DNA of 64,000 nucleotides. Source: Nocardia jiangxiensis NBRC 101359 (GTDB taxonomy: Bacteria > Actinomycetota > Actinomycetes > Mycobacteriales > Mycobacteriaceae). A model generated the notes under the pieces. That model was given only the letters and a program-made list of their open reading frames with translations. It made no database searches and was not told where the DNA came from. The DNA is taken from contig NZ_BAGB01000046.1 of the NCBI RefSeq assembly GCF_000308615.1, forward strand, positions 1-64,000, written 5' to 3'. Made by a program: the position numbers and the translations under genes. Of this stretch, positions 35,149-44,082 are shown in pieces; positions within the stretch are counted from its first letter, which is position 1; each line of letters starts with the position of its first letter.

Positions 35149-35244
35149 GATTCTCCTGCCTCCGCTTCGTCTCGCACCGCCCCGAGATCGATTACCGCAC
35201 AGACGAACCCGGACCGGACACGCCGATCCGGGTCCGACCGTGGG

Positions 35245-37053
35245 TCACTTCTTCCCGGCGGCCTTCTTGTCCGGCGCCACGGGGTTGCCGTTCTCGTCGA
35301 GGACGACGTCCAACCCCGCCTCCTTGCGCTGCTGACGGGTGATCGGCGCGGGCGCCTCGGTCAGCGGGTCGACGCCGCCACCGGACTTCGGGAACGCGAT
35401 GACATCGCGGATCGAATCCACTCCGGCCAGCAGCGCGGTGATGCGATCCCAGCCGAAGGCGATGCCGCCGTGCGGGGGTGCGCCGTAGGAGAACGCGTCC
35501 AGCAGGAAGCCGAACTTCTCCTGCGCCTCCTCGTGGCTGATGCCCATCACCTTGAACACCCGCTCCTGCACGTCGCGGCGGTGGATACGGATGGAACCGC
35601 CGCCGATCTCGTTGCCGTTGCAGACGATGTCGTAGGCGTAGGCCAGCGCCGCGCCCGGATCGGTGTCGAAGGTGTCCAGGGATTCGGGTTTGGGCGAGGT
35701 GAACGCGTGGTGCACCGCGGTCCACGCCGAATGTCCCAGGGCCACATCGCCACTCGCGGTCGCGTCGGCGGCCGGTTCGAACAGCGGAGCGTCCACGATC
35801 CAGACGAACGCCCAGGCATTCTCGTCGATCAGCTCGCATTTGCGCGCGATCTCACCGCGGGCCGCGCCCAGCAGCGCACGCTGCGCCTTGGTCTCCCCCG
35901 CAGCGAAGAACACGCAGTCCCCCGGTTCCGCGCCGACGTGCTTGGCCAGGCCCTCACGCTCGGAGTCGGTGAGGTTCTTGGCCACCGGACCGCCCAGCGT
36001 GCCGTCCTCGTTGACCAGGATGTACGCCAGGCCCTTCGCGCCGCGCTGCTTGGCCCACTCCTGCCAGGCGTCGAGCTGACGACGCGGCTGGCTCGCGCCG
36101 CCGGGCATCACGACCGCGCCGACGTACGGCGCTTGGAACACCCGGAACGGCGTCTGCGCGAAATACTCGGTGCACTCGGTGATTTCGACGCCGAATCGCA
36201 GATCCGGCTTGTCGCTGCCGAATCGGCGCATCGCCTCGGCATAGGTCATGTGCTGGATCGGCGTGGGGATCTCGTGGCCGACCAGCTTCCACAGCGCGCT
36301 GAGCACATCCTCGGCCAGCAGGATGACATCCTCCTGGGTCACGAAGCTCATCTCGACGTCGAGCTGGGTGAACTCGGGCTGCCGGTCCGCGCGGAAGTCC
36401 TCGTCGCGGTAGCAGCGCGCGATCTGGTAGTACCGCTCGACACCCGAGACCATCAGCAGCTGCTTGAACAGCTGCGGGCTCTGCGGCAGCGCGTAGAACT
36501 TACCGGGCTGCAACCGCGCCGGGACCAGGAAGTCGCGCGCGCCCTCGGGCGTGGAACGCGTCATCGTCGGGGTCTCGACCTCGACGAACGCATGTTCGGC
36601 CAGCACCGCGCGGGCCGCGGCGTTGACCTGGGACCGCAACCGGATGGCATGGGCGGGACCCTCGCGGCGCAGGTCCAGGTAGCGGTACTTCAACCGGGCC
36701 TCTTCACCGGGCTGCTCGTCGAGCTGGAACGGCAGCGGCGCGGCCTCGTTCAGGACGACGAGTTCGCTGACGTTCACCTCGATCGAACCGGTCGGCAGAT
36801 TCGGGTTCTCACTGCCCTCGGGCCGCAGCTCGACCACGCCGGTCACCTGTACGCAGTACTCCGCCCGCAACCGGTGCGCCTGTTCGGCGGGAACACCCTC
36901 GCGGAACACCACCTGCGCCACACCCGACGCATCACGCAGATCGATGAAGATCACGCCACCGTGGTCGCGACGGCGAGCCACCCAACCGGTGAGGGTCACG
37001 GTCAGACCGGCGTGTTCGCTTCGCAGCGAACCTGCCAAGTGGGTGCGCAGCAC
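35245..37053 (-). CDS. aspS: Aspartate-tRNA ligase (probably AspRS/AsnRS non-discriminating type)
   Basis: 602 residues. N-terminal OB anticodon domain (LTGWVARRRDHGGVIFIDLRD), class II motifs RYLDLRREGPAHAIRLRS, QLDVEMSFV and GIAFGWDRITAL, plus the bacterial GAD insertion. Mycobacterial orthologues also charge tRNA-Asn for the GatCAB route; the same is likely here. GTG 37053 with AAAGGA 6 nt upstream is the start. The 184-bp divergent gap to the metallopeptidase carries a TAGGAT -10-like element on this strand. Confidence 0.94.
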   Translation of the reverse strand: MLRTHLAGSLRSEHAGLTVTLTGWVARRRDHGGVIFIDLRDASGVAQVVFREGVPAEQAHRLRAEYCVQVTGVVELRPEGSENPNLPTGSIEVNVSELVVLNEAAPLPFQLDEQPGEEARLKYRYLDLRREGPAHAIRLRSQVNAAARAVLAEHAFVEVETPTMTRSTPEGARDFLVPARLQPGKFYALPQSPQLFKQLLMVSGVERYYQIARCYRDEDFRADRQPEFTQLDVEMSFVTQEDVILLAEDVLSALWKLVGHEIPTPIQHMTYAEAMRRFGSDKPDLRFGVEITECTEYFAQTPFRVFQAPYVGAVVMPGGASQPRRQLDAWQEWAKQRGAKGLAYILVNEDGTLGGPVAKNLTDSEREGLAKHVGAEPGDCVFFAAGETKAQRALLGAARGEIARKCELIDENAWAFVWIVDAPLFEPAADATASGDVALGHSAWTAVHHAFTSPKPESLDTFDTDPGAALAYAYDIVCNGNEIGGGSIRIHRRDVQERVFKVMGISHEEAQEKFGFLLDAFSYGAPPHGGIAFGWDRITALLAGVDSIRDVIAFPKSGGGVDPLTEAPAPITRQQRKEAGLDVVLDENGNPVAPDKKAAGKK

Positions 37054-37237
37054 GGGATTCCTTTCGACGGGTCGGTGCATCGGCTGGGTGGGCAGATGCG
37101 CTCCTATCCTAGAGAGAGAGGTTCACCGGTCGGAAACCGATATCCGCCACCACCGTGTCAAGCTGTAGTCCGCACGCGGGCCGGGGCGACCGGATGGCGC
37201 GGCGGCACAGCGAACGAACGGGCGAGAGGGCCACGGG

Positions 37238-38155
37238 ATGACCTTCAACGAGGGCATGCAGATCGATCCGGATCGAGTCTCCTCGGGCGGCGGCCCGGGG
37301 ATGGGCGGGAAGATCGCGCTCGGCGGTGCGGGCGGTCTGGTCGTGCTGGTCCTGGCACTGGTGTTCGGCGGAGATCCCGGATCGCTGCTGCGCGAGGTGA
37401 CCGGCGGCACGACCACCCAGTCCGCGGTCGCCAAGACTCCCGCACACTGCAAGACCGGCGCGGATGCGAACAAATACGTCGACTGCCGGGTGGTGCTCAC
37501 CGCGCAGAGCCTGGACTCGGTGTGGGGCGCCAAGCTTCCGCAGCAGACCCGCAAGGCGTACACCCCACCGAAGGTGCAGCTGTTCACCGGTGCGGTGAAC
37601 ACCGGCGGCTGCGGCCGCGCCACCAGCGCGGTCGGGCCGTTCTACTGCCCGGCCGATCGCACCGCGTACTTCGACACCAGTTTCTTCCAGGAACTGGTGG
37701 ACAAATTCGGTTCCAGCGGCGGACCGCTGGCACAGGAGTACGTGGTCGCGCACGAGGTCGGCCATCACATTCAGAATCTGCTCGGCGATTCCGGTCGCGC
37801 CGCGAAGTCCGCACAGGGCGCCTCCTCCGGGTCGGTGCGACTCGAGCTGCAGGCGGACTGCTACGCCGGGGCGTGGGCCTCCTACGCCGACAAGCTCCCT
37901 GCGCCCGGCAGCAACCAGCCGTTCCTGAAACCGCTGTCGGACAAAGACATTCAGGATGCACTCTCGGCCGCCTCATCGGTCGGCGACGACCGGATCCAGA
38001 AGGCCGCCACCGGCCGGACCAACCCCGAGTCCTGGACGCACGGATCCTCCAGCGAACGTCAGAAGTGGTTCCTCACCGGATACCACAACGGCCAGGTGAA
38101 GGCGTGCGACACATTCTCGGCGACCGATCTGAACAATCCTCCGGCACTGCGCTGA
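37238..38155 (+). CDS. Neutral zinc metallopeptidase (YpfJ family)
   Basis: 305 residues. The zinc site is VVAHEVGHHIQNLLG (HExxH-type HEVGHH), with the downstream LELQADCYAGAW that supplies the third ligand region. One membrane segment near residues 23-45 (IALGGAGGLVVLVLALVFG) puts the catalytic part outside. Four cysteines could form disulfides. Corresponds to Rv2575 of M. tuberculosis (from memory). Target unknown. Confidence 0.88.
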   Translation: MTFNEGMQIDPDRVSSGGGPGMGGKIALGGAGGLVVLVLALVFGGDPGSLLREVTGGTTTQSAVAKTPAHCKTGADANKYVDCRVVLTAQSLDSVWGAKLPQQTRKAYTPPKVQLFTGAVNTGGCGRATSAVGPFYCPADRTAYFDTSFFQELVDKFGSSGGPLAQEYVVAHEVGHHIQNLLGDSGRAAKSAQGASSGSVRLELQADCYAGAWASYADKLPAPGSNQPFLKPLSDKDIQDALSAASSVGDDRIQKAATGRTNPESWTHGSSSERQKWFLTGYHNGQVKACDTFSATDLNNPPALR

Positions 38156-38175
38156 CGGCCTCGCCGGACAGTGAT

Positions 38176-38211
38176 CCGGTACCGGACAACCATCGGTTCG
38201 TCCGGTACCGG
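38176..38211. terminator. Bidirectional hairpin between metallopeptidase and korB
   Basis: CCGGTACCGGAC (38176-38187) pairs perfectly with GTCCGGTACCGG (38200-38211) around a 12-nt loop between convergent genes. Confidence 0.75.
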
Positions 38212-38225
38212 TTGGGTGAGGCGAC

Positions 38226-39305
38226 TCAGCCGACCGTCCAGGTCTCGTTGCCGGTGAGCAACTGCTGCAGTGAATCCGCTCGCACGGGCCGGCGTTCCCG
38301 CGCGATCTCGGTCTGCTCGCGGACGCCGTCGTCGTAGGTGGGCCGCGCGACGCTGCGGAAGATGCCGACCGGGACGTGCGAGAGGTCCTGCTCCGACAGC
38401 CGTGAGAGCGCGTACGCGTACTCCGGATCCTCGCAGTAGGCGTCGTGCACGACGATCTCGGATTCGGCCACGGTATCGGTGGCGACCACGTGGAGGCCGA
38501 AACCACGTTGCACCACGGCGAATTCGCCCTCCGCGCCGAAGCGCAGCGGCTCACCGTGCCGCAGCCGGATCAGATGGGATTCGGCGTTGTCCTTGCGCAG
38601 CGCGTCGAACGAACCGTCGTTGAAGATCGGGCAGTCCTGCAGGATCTCCACGAAGGAGGTGCCGCGATGCTCGGCCGCGGCGCGCAGCACCTCGGTCAGC
38701 CCGGTGCGATCGGAATCCAGCGCCCGCGCGGCGAAGGTGGCCTCCGCGCCCAGGGCCACCGACAACGTGTTGAACGGGTGGTCCACCGACCCCATCGGCG
38801 TCGACTTGGTGACCTTGCCCGGTTCCGAGGTCGGCGAGTACTGCCCCTTGGTGAGCCCGTAGATCCGGTTGTTGAACAGCAGGATCGTCATGTTCACGTT
38901 GCGGCGCAGCGCGTGGATGAGGTGGTTGCCGCCGATCGAGAGCGCGTCGCCGTCGCCGGTCACCACCCACACCGACAGATCCGGACGGGTCACCGCCAGT
39001 CCGGTCGCGATCGCGGGTGCGCGGCCGTGGATCGAGTGGATCCCGTATGCGTCCAGGTAGTACGGGAAACGGCTCGAGCAGCCGATACCCGAGACGAACA
39101 TCATGTTCTCCCGGCGCAGCCCGAGATCGGCCAGGAAGCTGCGCACGGTCGCCAGGATGACGTAGTCACCGCAGCCCGGACACCACCGCACCTCCTGATC
39201 GGAGGTGTAGTCCTTCACCTTCTGCGGCCCGTTCGCGCCCGGCACACCGGACAGGCCGGTCAGACCCAGATCGGCGCCGACGAGCGAGGTTTCCACGAGC
39301 GTCAT
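38226..39305 (-). CDS. korB: 2-oxoacid:ferredoxin oxidoreductase beta subunit
   Basis: 359 residues. VRWCPGCGDY and IGCSSRFPYY supply cluster-region cysteines, and WVVTGDGDALSIGGNHLIHALRRNVN with NNRIYGLTKGQYSPTS binds thiamine diphosphate. With KorA it oxidises 2-oxoglutarate to succinyl-CoA, passing electrons to ferredoxin; it allows a TCA variant independent of the dehydrogenase complex. ATG 39305 overlaps the korA stop, so the subunits are coupled. Confidence 0.93.
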   Translation of the reverse strand: MTLVETSLVGADLGLTGLSGVPGANGPQKVKDYTSDQEVRWCPGCGDYVILATVRSFLADLGLRRENMMFVSGIGCSSRFPYYLDAYGIHSIHGRAPAIATGLAVTRPDLSVWVVTGDGDALSIGGNHLIHALRRNVNMTILLFNNRIYGLTKGQYSPTSEPGKVTKSTPMGSVDHPFNTLSVALGAEATFAARALDSDRTGLTEVLRAAAEHRGTSFVEILQDCPIFNDGSFDALRKDNAESHLIRLRHGEPLRFGAEGEFAVVQRGFGLHVVATDTVAESEIVVHDAYCEDPEYAYALSRLSEQDLSHVPVGIFRSVARPTYDDGVREQTEIARERRPVRADSLQQLLTGNETWTVG

Positions 39306-41293
39306 CACTTACCCCCTACGGTGCGGTAGGTCGCCCTCGCGCGTGCGGCGAAGGCCTTGTCGTTCTCGAGTTCGGTGAGTGAGCCGTCCAGGGCCGCATC
39401 GATCACGCCGACCAGTTCCTGTGCCGAGAACGCGGTACCGGCGACCTTCGTCCACGGCTGGACGTCGACCAGGTACCGGCCGCGCAGCAGCATGGCCAGC
39501 TGACCGCCGTTCATCTCCGGCGCCACCACGGTGCGGTAGCGGCCCAGCACCTCACCGGTGTTGGTGGGCAACGGATTCAGATTCCGCAGGTGCGCCTGCG
39601 CCACGGGCACCCCGCGCCGCCGCGCCCGGCGGCAGGCCTCGCCGATCGGCCCGTACGAGCTGCCCCAGCCGATCAGCAGAAGTTCGGCGTTGCCGCTGGG
39701 ATCCTCGACCTCGAGGTCCGGCACCTCGATCCCGTCGATCTTCGCCTGGCGCAGCCGGACCATCAGGTCGTGGTTCGCCGGTTCGTAGGAGATGTTGCCG
39801 GTGCCGTCGGCCTTCTCCAGACCGCCGATGCGGTGCGCACGCCCGCGCGTACCCGGGACCGCCAACGATCGGGCCAGGGTCTCCGGATCGCGCGCATAGG
39901 GCTGGTACGGATCCGAATCACCCTCGGCCGCATCGGGTTCGAAGGCGGGGTCGATCGGCGCCAGATCGGCCACCTGCGGAATCGCCCAGGGCTCGGAACC
40001 ATTGGCGATCGAACCGTCCGAGAGCAGCAGTACCGGTGTGCGATAGGTCAGCGCGATGCGCGCGGCCTCCACCGCCGCGGCGAAACAGTCGGCCGGTGAG
40101 CGCGGGGCGAGCACCGCCACCGGCGATTCACCGTTGCGGCCGTACAGCGCCTGCAGCAGATCGGCCTGTTCGGTCTTGGTGGGCAGACCCGTCGAGGGGC
40201 CGCCGCGCTGCACGTCCACGATCAGCAGCGGCAGTTCGGTCATCACGGCCAGGCCGATGGTCTCGCTCTTGAGCGCCAGACCCGGACCCGAGGTACTCGT
40301 CACCCCGAGCGCTCCGCCCAGCGAAGCACCCAGTGCCGCACCGATTCCGGCGATCTCGTCCTCCGCCTGGAAGGTGGTGACGCCGAAATTCTTGTGTTTG
40401 CTCAGCTCGTGCAGGATGTCCGAGGCCGGGGTGATCGGATAGGTGCCCAGGAACACCTCGAGACCGGCGAGCTGACCGGCGGCGACGATGCCGTACGCCA
40501 GGGCGGTATTGCCGGTGATCTGCCGATAGGTGCCCGCGGGCAGCGCCGCCGGGGCGACCTCGTAGGTGGTCGCGAACGCCTCGGTGGTCTCGCCGTAGTT
40601 CCAGCCCGCCCGGAACGCGAGGATGTTCGCCTCGGCGATATCGGGTTTGTCGGCGAACTTCTCGCGCATGAACTGCTCGGTGCCACCGATCGGCCGCCCG
40701 TACATCCAGGACAGCAGACCGAGGGCGAACATGTTCTTGGCCCGCTGGCCGTCCTTCTTGCCGACGCCGGTCGACTCGGTCGCCCCCAGCGTCAGCGAGG
40801 TCATCGGCACCCGATGCACGACGAAATCGGACAGCGAATCGTCGGTGAGCGGATCGGCCGCGTAGCCGACCTTGGTCAGTGTGCGCTTGGTGAACTCGTC
40901 GGTGTTGACGATGATCGTCGCCCCGCGCGGCAGATCCTCCAGATTCGCCTTCAGCGCCGCGGGATTCATCGCGACCAGCACGTCGGGCTGATCGCCGGCG
41001 GTGAGGATGTCGTAGTCGGCGATCTGGATCTGGAACGAGGAGACGCCGGGTAGCGTGCCCTGAGGTGCGCGGATCTCGGCGGGGAAGTTCGGTTGTGTGG
41101 CAAGGTCGTTGCCGAATGCGGCGGCCTCGTGCGTGAAACGGTCACCGGTCAGCTGCATACCGTCACCGGAGTCTCCGGCGAATCGGATGACGACCTTTTC
41201 CAATTTCTCCGCGACGCCGCCGGTTCCGGCCGCATCCGCGCGAGCGGGGTGTGAGGCGGCGTCGCCGGGAGAATCAGAGCCCTGGGCAACCAT
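39305..41293 (-). CDS. korA: 2-oxoacid:ferredoxin oxidoreductase alpha subunit (gamma-alpha fusion)
   Basis: 662 residues. The N-terminal gamma domain (VVIRFAGDSGDGMQLTGDRFT) is fused to the alpha domain (GTYPITPASDILHELSKHKN, EDEIAGIGAALGASLGG, DVQRGGPSTGLPTKTEQADLL). This is the mycobacterial KorA arrangement. Start ATG 41293. The 166-bp gap upstream (41294-41459) should contain the korAB promoter; nothing further is recognisable there. Confidence 0.93.
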   Translation of the reverse strand: MVAQGSDSPGDAASHPARADAAGTGGVAEKLEKVVIRFAGDSGDGMQLTGDRFTHEAAAFGNDLATQPNFPAEIRAPQGTLPGVSSFQIQIADYDILTAGDQPDVLVAMNPAALKANLEDLPRGATIIVNTDEFTKRTLTKVGYAADPLTDDSLSDFVVHRVPMTSLTLGATESTGVGKKDGQRAKNMFALGLLSWMYGRPIGGTEQFMREKFADKPDIAEANILAFRAGWNYGETTEAFATTYEVAPAALPAGTYRQITGNTALAYGIVAAGQLAGLEVFLGTYPITPASDILHELSKHKNFGVTTFQAEDEIAGIGAALGASLGGALGVTSTSGPGLALKSETIGLAVMTELPLLIVDVQRGGPSTGLPTKTEQADLLQALYGRNGESPVAVLAPRSPADCFAAAVEAARIALTYRTPVLLLSDGSIANGSEPWAIPQVADLAPIDPAFEPDAAEGDSDPYQPYARDPETLARSLAVPGTRGRAHRIGGLEKADGTGNISYEPANHDLMVRLRQAKIDGIEVPDLEVEDPSGNAELLLIGWGSSYGPIGEACRRARRRGVPVAQAHLRNLNPLPTNTGEVLGRYRTVVAPEMNGGQLAMLLRGRYLVDVQPWTKVAGTAFSAQELVGVIDAALDGSLTELENDKAFAARARATYRTVGGK

Positions 41294-41459
41294 GCGCGTG
41301 TATCACTTCCTCGTCGATGAGTACCACATGCCAAGTTACTCCGCTGCCTCCGGAAAAGCCCGAGTAGCAAGCGGTTCAACAGATTTCGCGTCGTACCGAT
41401 TCCCGGTGGCGTCGCGGTCGTCCGTACCCGCGCCCGTCCCGGGCCCGGGGTGGGCCGCA

Positions 41460-42476
41460 CTAGGAGAACAAGGCCAACTGCGCGGCCGGTTGCGGTGCCC
41501 GCGGGGACCGGGCCTCGGGCTCCGGTGGCACATCGCGGTCCAAACCGTGCCGCGACAGCAGCGGATCGAGCCGACCGCGCAGCCACGCGGAGTACTCCGG
41601 TGTGACGTACGCCCCACGACCGTACAACTGCCTATATCTCCGCAACAGGGCCGGGTGGTACTCGGCGAGCCACTGCAGGAACCAGCCGCGGGTGCGGGCG
41701 CGTAGATGCATCGGAAAGGCGACCGCGCTCGCCGCACCCGCCTCGGCGACCGCGCCGAACAGCTCGTCCAGGTGGGCGGTGCCGTCGGTCAGACAGGGAA
41801 TCACCGGCGCCACCATGACGTTCACCGCGAAACCCGCGTCGGCCAGTGCGCGGACCAGTTCCAATCGCGCCCGCGGCGACGGCGTGCCGGGCTCGAGACC
41901 GCGATGCAGTTCCGGGTCCAGGATCGCGATCGAGACCGCCAGCCGCACCGGCACCTCCCGGGCGGCCAGGGTCAGCAGCGGCAGATCGCGCCGCAGCAGC
42001 GTGCCCTTGGTGAGGATGGAGAACGGCGTGCCCGAATCGGCCAGTGCGCCGATGATGCCCGGCATCAGCCGATACCTGCCCTCGGCACGCTGGTACGGAT
42101 CGGTATTGGTGCCCAGCGCGACCGGCTCACGCCGCCACGAGCGCCGATTCACCTCGCGGCGCAGCACCGCCGCCACATTCGTCTTGACCACGATCTGACT
42201 GTCGAAATCGCGGCCCGCGTCCAGGTCCAGATACTCGTGCGTGCTGCGCGCGAAGCAGTATCGGCACGCATGCGAGCACCCGCGCATGGGGTTGATCGTC
42301 CAGCCGAACGGCAGTGCGGAACTCTCCGGGGTGCGGTTGAGCGCACTTTTGCACAGCACCTCGTGAAAGGTCACGCCGTCGAATTCCGGAGTCTGCACGG
42401 TGCGCACGAGACCGGCCCGGTCGAGTCCCGGGAGGGCGCCGTCCTCGGCATCCAGGGTCTGGTTTCGCCACCGCAC
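41460..42476 (-). CDS. Radical SAM protein, Rv2578c-like
   Basis: 338 residues. The radical SAM cluster motif is GCSHACRYCFARSTHEYL (Cx3Cx2C with the family spacing). LGTNTDPYQRAEGRYRLMPGIIGAL and SILTKGTLLRRD mark it as the spore-photoproduct-lyase-like/Rv2578c group. The reaction is unknown; DNA repair is suspected because the mycobacterial gene is in the LexA regulon, and a LexA box lies 8 bp before this start. GTG 42476 start. Confidence 0.87.
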   Translation of the reverse strand: MRWRNQTLDAEDGALPGLDRAGLVRTVQTPEFDGVTFHEVLCKSALNRTPESSALPFGWTINPMRGCSHACRYCFARSTHEYLDLDAGRDFDSQIVVKTNVAAVLRREVNRRSWRREPVALGTNTDPYQRAEGRYRLMPGIIGALADSGTPFSILTKGTLLRRDLPLLTLAAREVPVRLAVSIAILDPELHRGLEPGTPSPRARLELVRALADAGFAVNVMVAPVIPCLTDGTAHLDELFGAVAEAGAASAVAFPMHLRARTRGWFLQWLAEYHPALLRRYRQLYGRGAYVTPEYSAWLRGRLDPLLSRHGLDRDVPPEPEARSPRAPQPAAQLALFS

Positions 42477-42484
42477 CCTCCCAG

Positions 42485-42500
42485 TCGAACATCTGTTCTA
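42485..42500. promoter_or_regulatory. LexA (SOS) box upstream of the radical SAM gene
   Basis: TCGAACATCTGTTCTA matches TCGAAC-N4-GTTCGA except for one base. It sits 8 bp before the GTG of the radical SAM gene. M. tuberculosis Rv2578c is a known LexA target. Confidence 0.78.
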
Positions 42501-42507
42501 ATATCTG

Positions 42508-43500
42508 TCAAGCAAGGCAGCGCGACCGCGACTCGAGGGGTTCACCCTTGTAGAAGGCGACCAGATCGCGCACGGTGTCCTCGGTCGGCCGCGGCCGGTA
42601 ACCGAGTTCGGCCTCGGCCTTCGAACCGTCCACGACCGGCGCGGAGATGAGCGCGCCCATGGCCGCCTTGGACACCCGGTCGCTGCCGAACAGCTTCGCG
42701 ATCGGCTCCAGCACCGGCAAGGCGCCCGCGATCACCTTGGTCGGGATCGCGAACCGCGGACCACGCTTGCCGTTCACCGCCGCGGCCAGCTGGGTGACCT
42801 CGAGCATCGAGCACATCGCGCCGGTCAGCAGGTAGTTCTCCCCGGTGCGCCCCTTCTCCCCCGCGAGAATCAGACCGGCTGCGACGTCGCGCACGTCGAC
42901 CAGGTCGAAACCGCCGGCGATCATCACCGGGACGCGCCCGCGCGCGGCATCCCACAGCGTGGTGTTGATCCGGGAGTCCGAGTGATCGACCGGTCCGTAC
43001 ACGCCGGTCGGATTGCAGATCACCGCATCGAGCCCCTTGTCGATGACCTTGCGCAACTCGACCTCGCCCTGGAACTTGGAGCGGTCGTAGACGGGCAGAT
43101 CGGGATCGATCGAGCGCGGCGCGCGCTCATCGATCCGGCCGCCGCAGTTGTACTGGTTGAACGCGTGGATGGAACTGGTGTGCACCATCCGCCGCACACC
43201 CGCCGCCAGCGCCGCCTCGGCGACCACGCGCACACCCTCGGTGTTGATCCGCCAGGCCAGATCGTGGCGGTGTTCGAGGGTGATCATGGCGACCAGGTGG
43301 TAGACGACCTCCGCGCCCTCGAGCGCGTCGCGCATCGATTCCGGATCCAGCACGTCACCGCTGACCCAGGTCACCCGCGGGTCGGAGGCGACGGCGGGCC
43401 GGACGCGATCGATGGCGGTCACATCGTGACCGCGCTCCACCAGTTGGTGGAGCAGGTTGGTGCCAAGAAACCCGGCTGCGCCGGTGACTGCGACCTTCAT
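42508..43500 (-). CDS. NAD-dependent epimerase/dehydratase (extended SDR)
   Basis: 330 residues. VAVTGAAGFLGTNLLHQLVERGHDV (TGxxGxxG), catalytic Tyr-x3-Lys in VYDRSKFQGEVEL and the CNPTGVYGP segment after it. Closest in layout to dihydroflavonol-4-reductase/hydroxysteroid-dehydrogenase-like actinobacterial SDRs. A KstR-type operator lies 14 bp upstream of the ATG, so a role in sterol or related lipid catabolism is possible but inferred only from that. Confidence 0.85.
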   Translation of the reverse strand: MKVAVTGAAGFLGTNLLHQLVERGHDVTAIDRVRPAVASDPRVTWVSGDVLDPESMRDALEGAEVVYHLVAMITLEHRHDLAWRINTEGVRVVAEAALAAGVRRMVHTSSIHAFNQYNCGGRIDERAPRSIDPDLPVYDRSKFQGEVELRKVIDKGLDAVICNPTGVYGPVDHSDSRINTTLWDAARGRVPVMIAGGFDLVDVRDVAAGLILAGEKGRTGENYLLTGAMCSMLEVTQLAAAVNGKRGPRFAIPTKVIAGALPVLEPIAKLFGSDRVSKAAMGALISAPVVDGSKAEAELGYRPRPTEDTVRDLVAFYKGEPLESRSRCLA

Positions 43501-43513
43501 GAGAACGAGAATA

Positions 43514-43527
43514 TAGAACCCGTTCTA
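43514..43527. promoter_or_regulatory. KstR-type operator upstream of the SDR gene
   Basis: TAGAACCCGTTCTA is a perfect palindrome and fits the KstR consensus TnnAACnnGTTnnA exactly. A further half-site GTTCTA lies at 43539-43544. No KstR gene is in the window. Confidence 0.65.
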
Positions 43528-43759
43528 ATTTGCAACAAGTTCTAGTTATGCCTATTCCCGTTTCGTCCGATTCGCGCCCGGATCGGCCGAAACCCGCCAG
43601 TCGGATGGCGGTCGGAGTCGAAACCTGTCGGGCAGGTCCGCTATATTGAGGCCCTGTACCGTTACCGGTCGCGCCGGTGACGGCGCACGGCCTGGGGCGC
43701 CGCGGCGTCCCGGCCGAGTCGACGAGACCGATGGTATGAGGATTGGGGGGGCAGACTCG

Positions 43760-44080
43760 ATGAGTTTCTCGGTTGAGACCGACGCCGTTCGCGCATTCGC
43801 CGCGACACACAAGGGCGTCGCGGCGCAGATCTCCGGGGCGGGCAATATGGACACGGTCAGTCATGTGGCCGCGATGACGCCGGTCTTCGGCATCATCGGC
43901 GCCGACTATCTCGCGATGTTCGCCGCCGCGCAGGTGTTGCACTGCCAGGACATCAACGATCTGTCCGGCAAGGTCGACAAGATCGGGCAGTCCGCCTTCG
44001 GCACCGCCGCCACGTTCGACGATTCCGACTCGACCTTCTCGAACGCGCTGAAGTCCGCCGCAAACGAGATCGGGGGCTGA
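43760..44080 (+). CDS. EspC-like type VII secretion-associated protein
   Basis: 106 residues. FSVETDAVRAFAATHKGVAAQI and TPVFGIIGADYLAMFAAAQV follow the pattern of the EspC/DUF2580 family (first helix, then the FGxIGxxF stretch), which are short helical-hairpin partners of ESX substrates. No clear Y-x3-D/E export signal is visible. Start ATG 43760 follows a GGGGGGG tract. It is 2 bp upstream of the large partner gene and probably cotranscribed. Confidence 0.7.
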   Translation: MSFSVETDAVRAFAATHKGVAAQISGAGNMDTVSHVAAMTPVFGIIGADYLAMFAAAQVLHCQDINDLSGKVDKIGQSAFGTAATFDDSDSTFSNALKSAANEIGG

Positions 44081-44082
44081 GC

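Noticed and set aside
34522..38337. Very long open frame on the plus strand (over 1200 codons)
   Set aside because: It is antisense to DUF389 and aspS and runs out of frame over the metallopeptidase gene; its translation has Arg/Gly/His-rich shadow composition and no recognisable domain.
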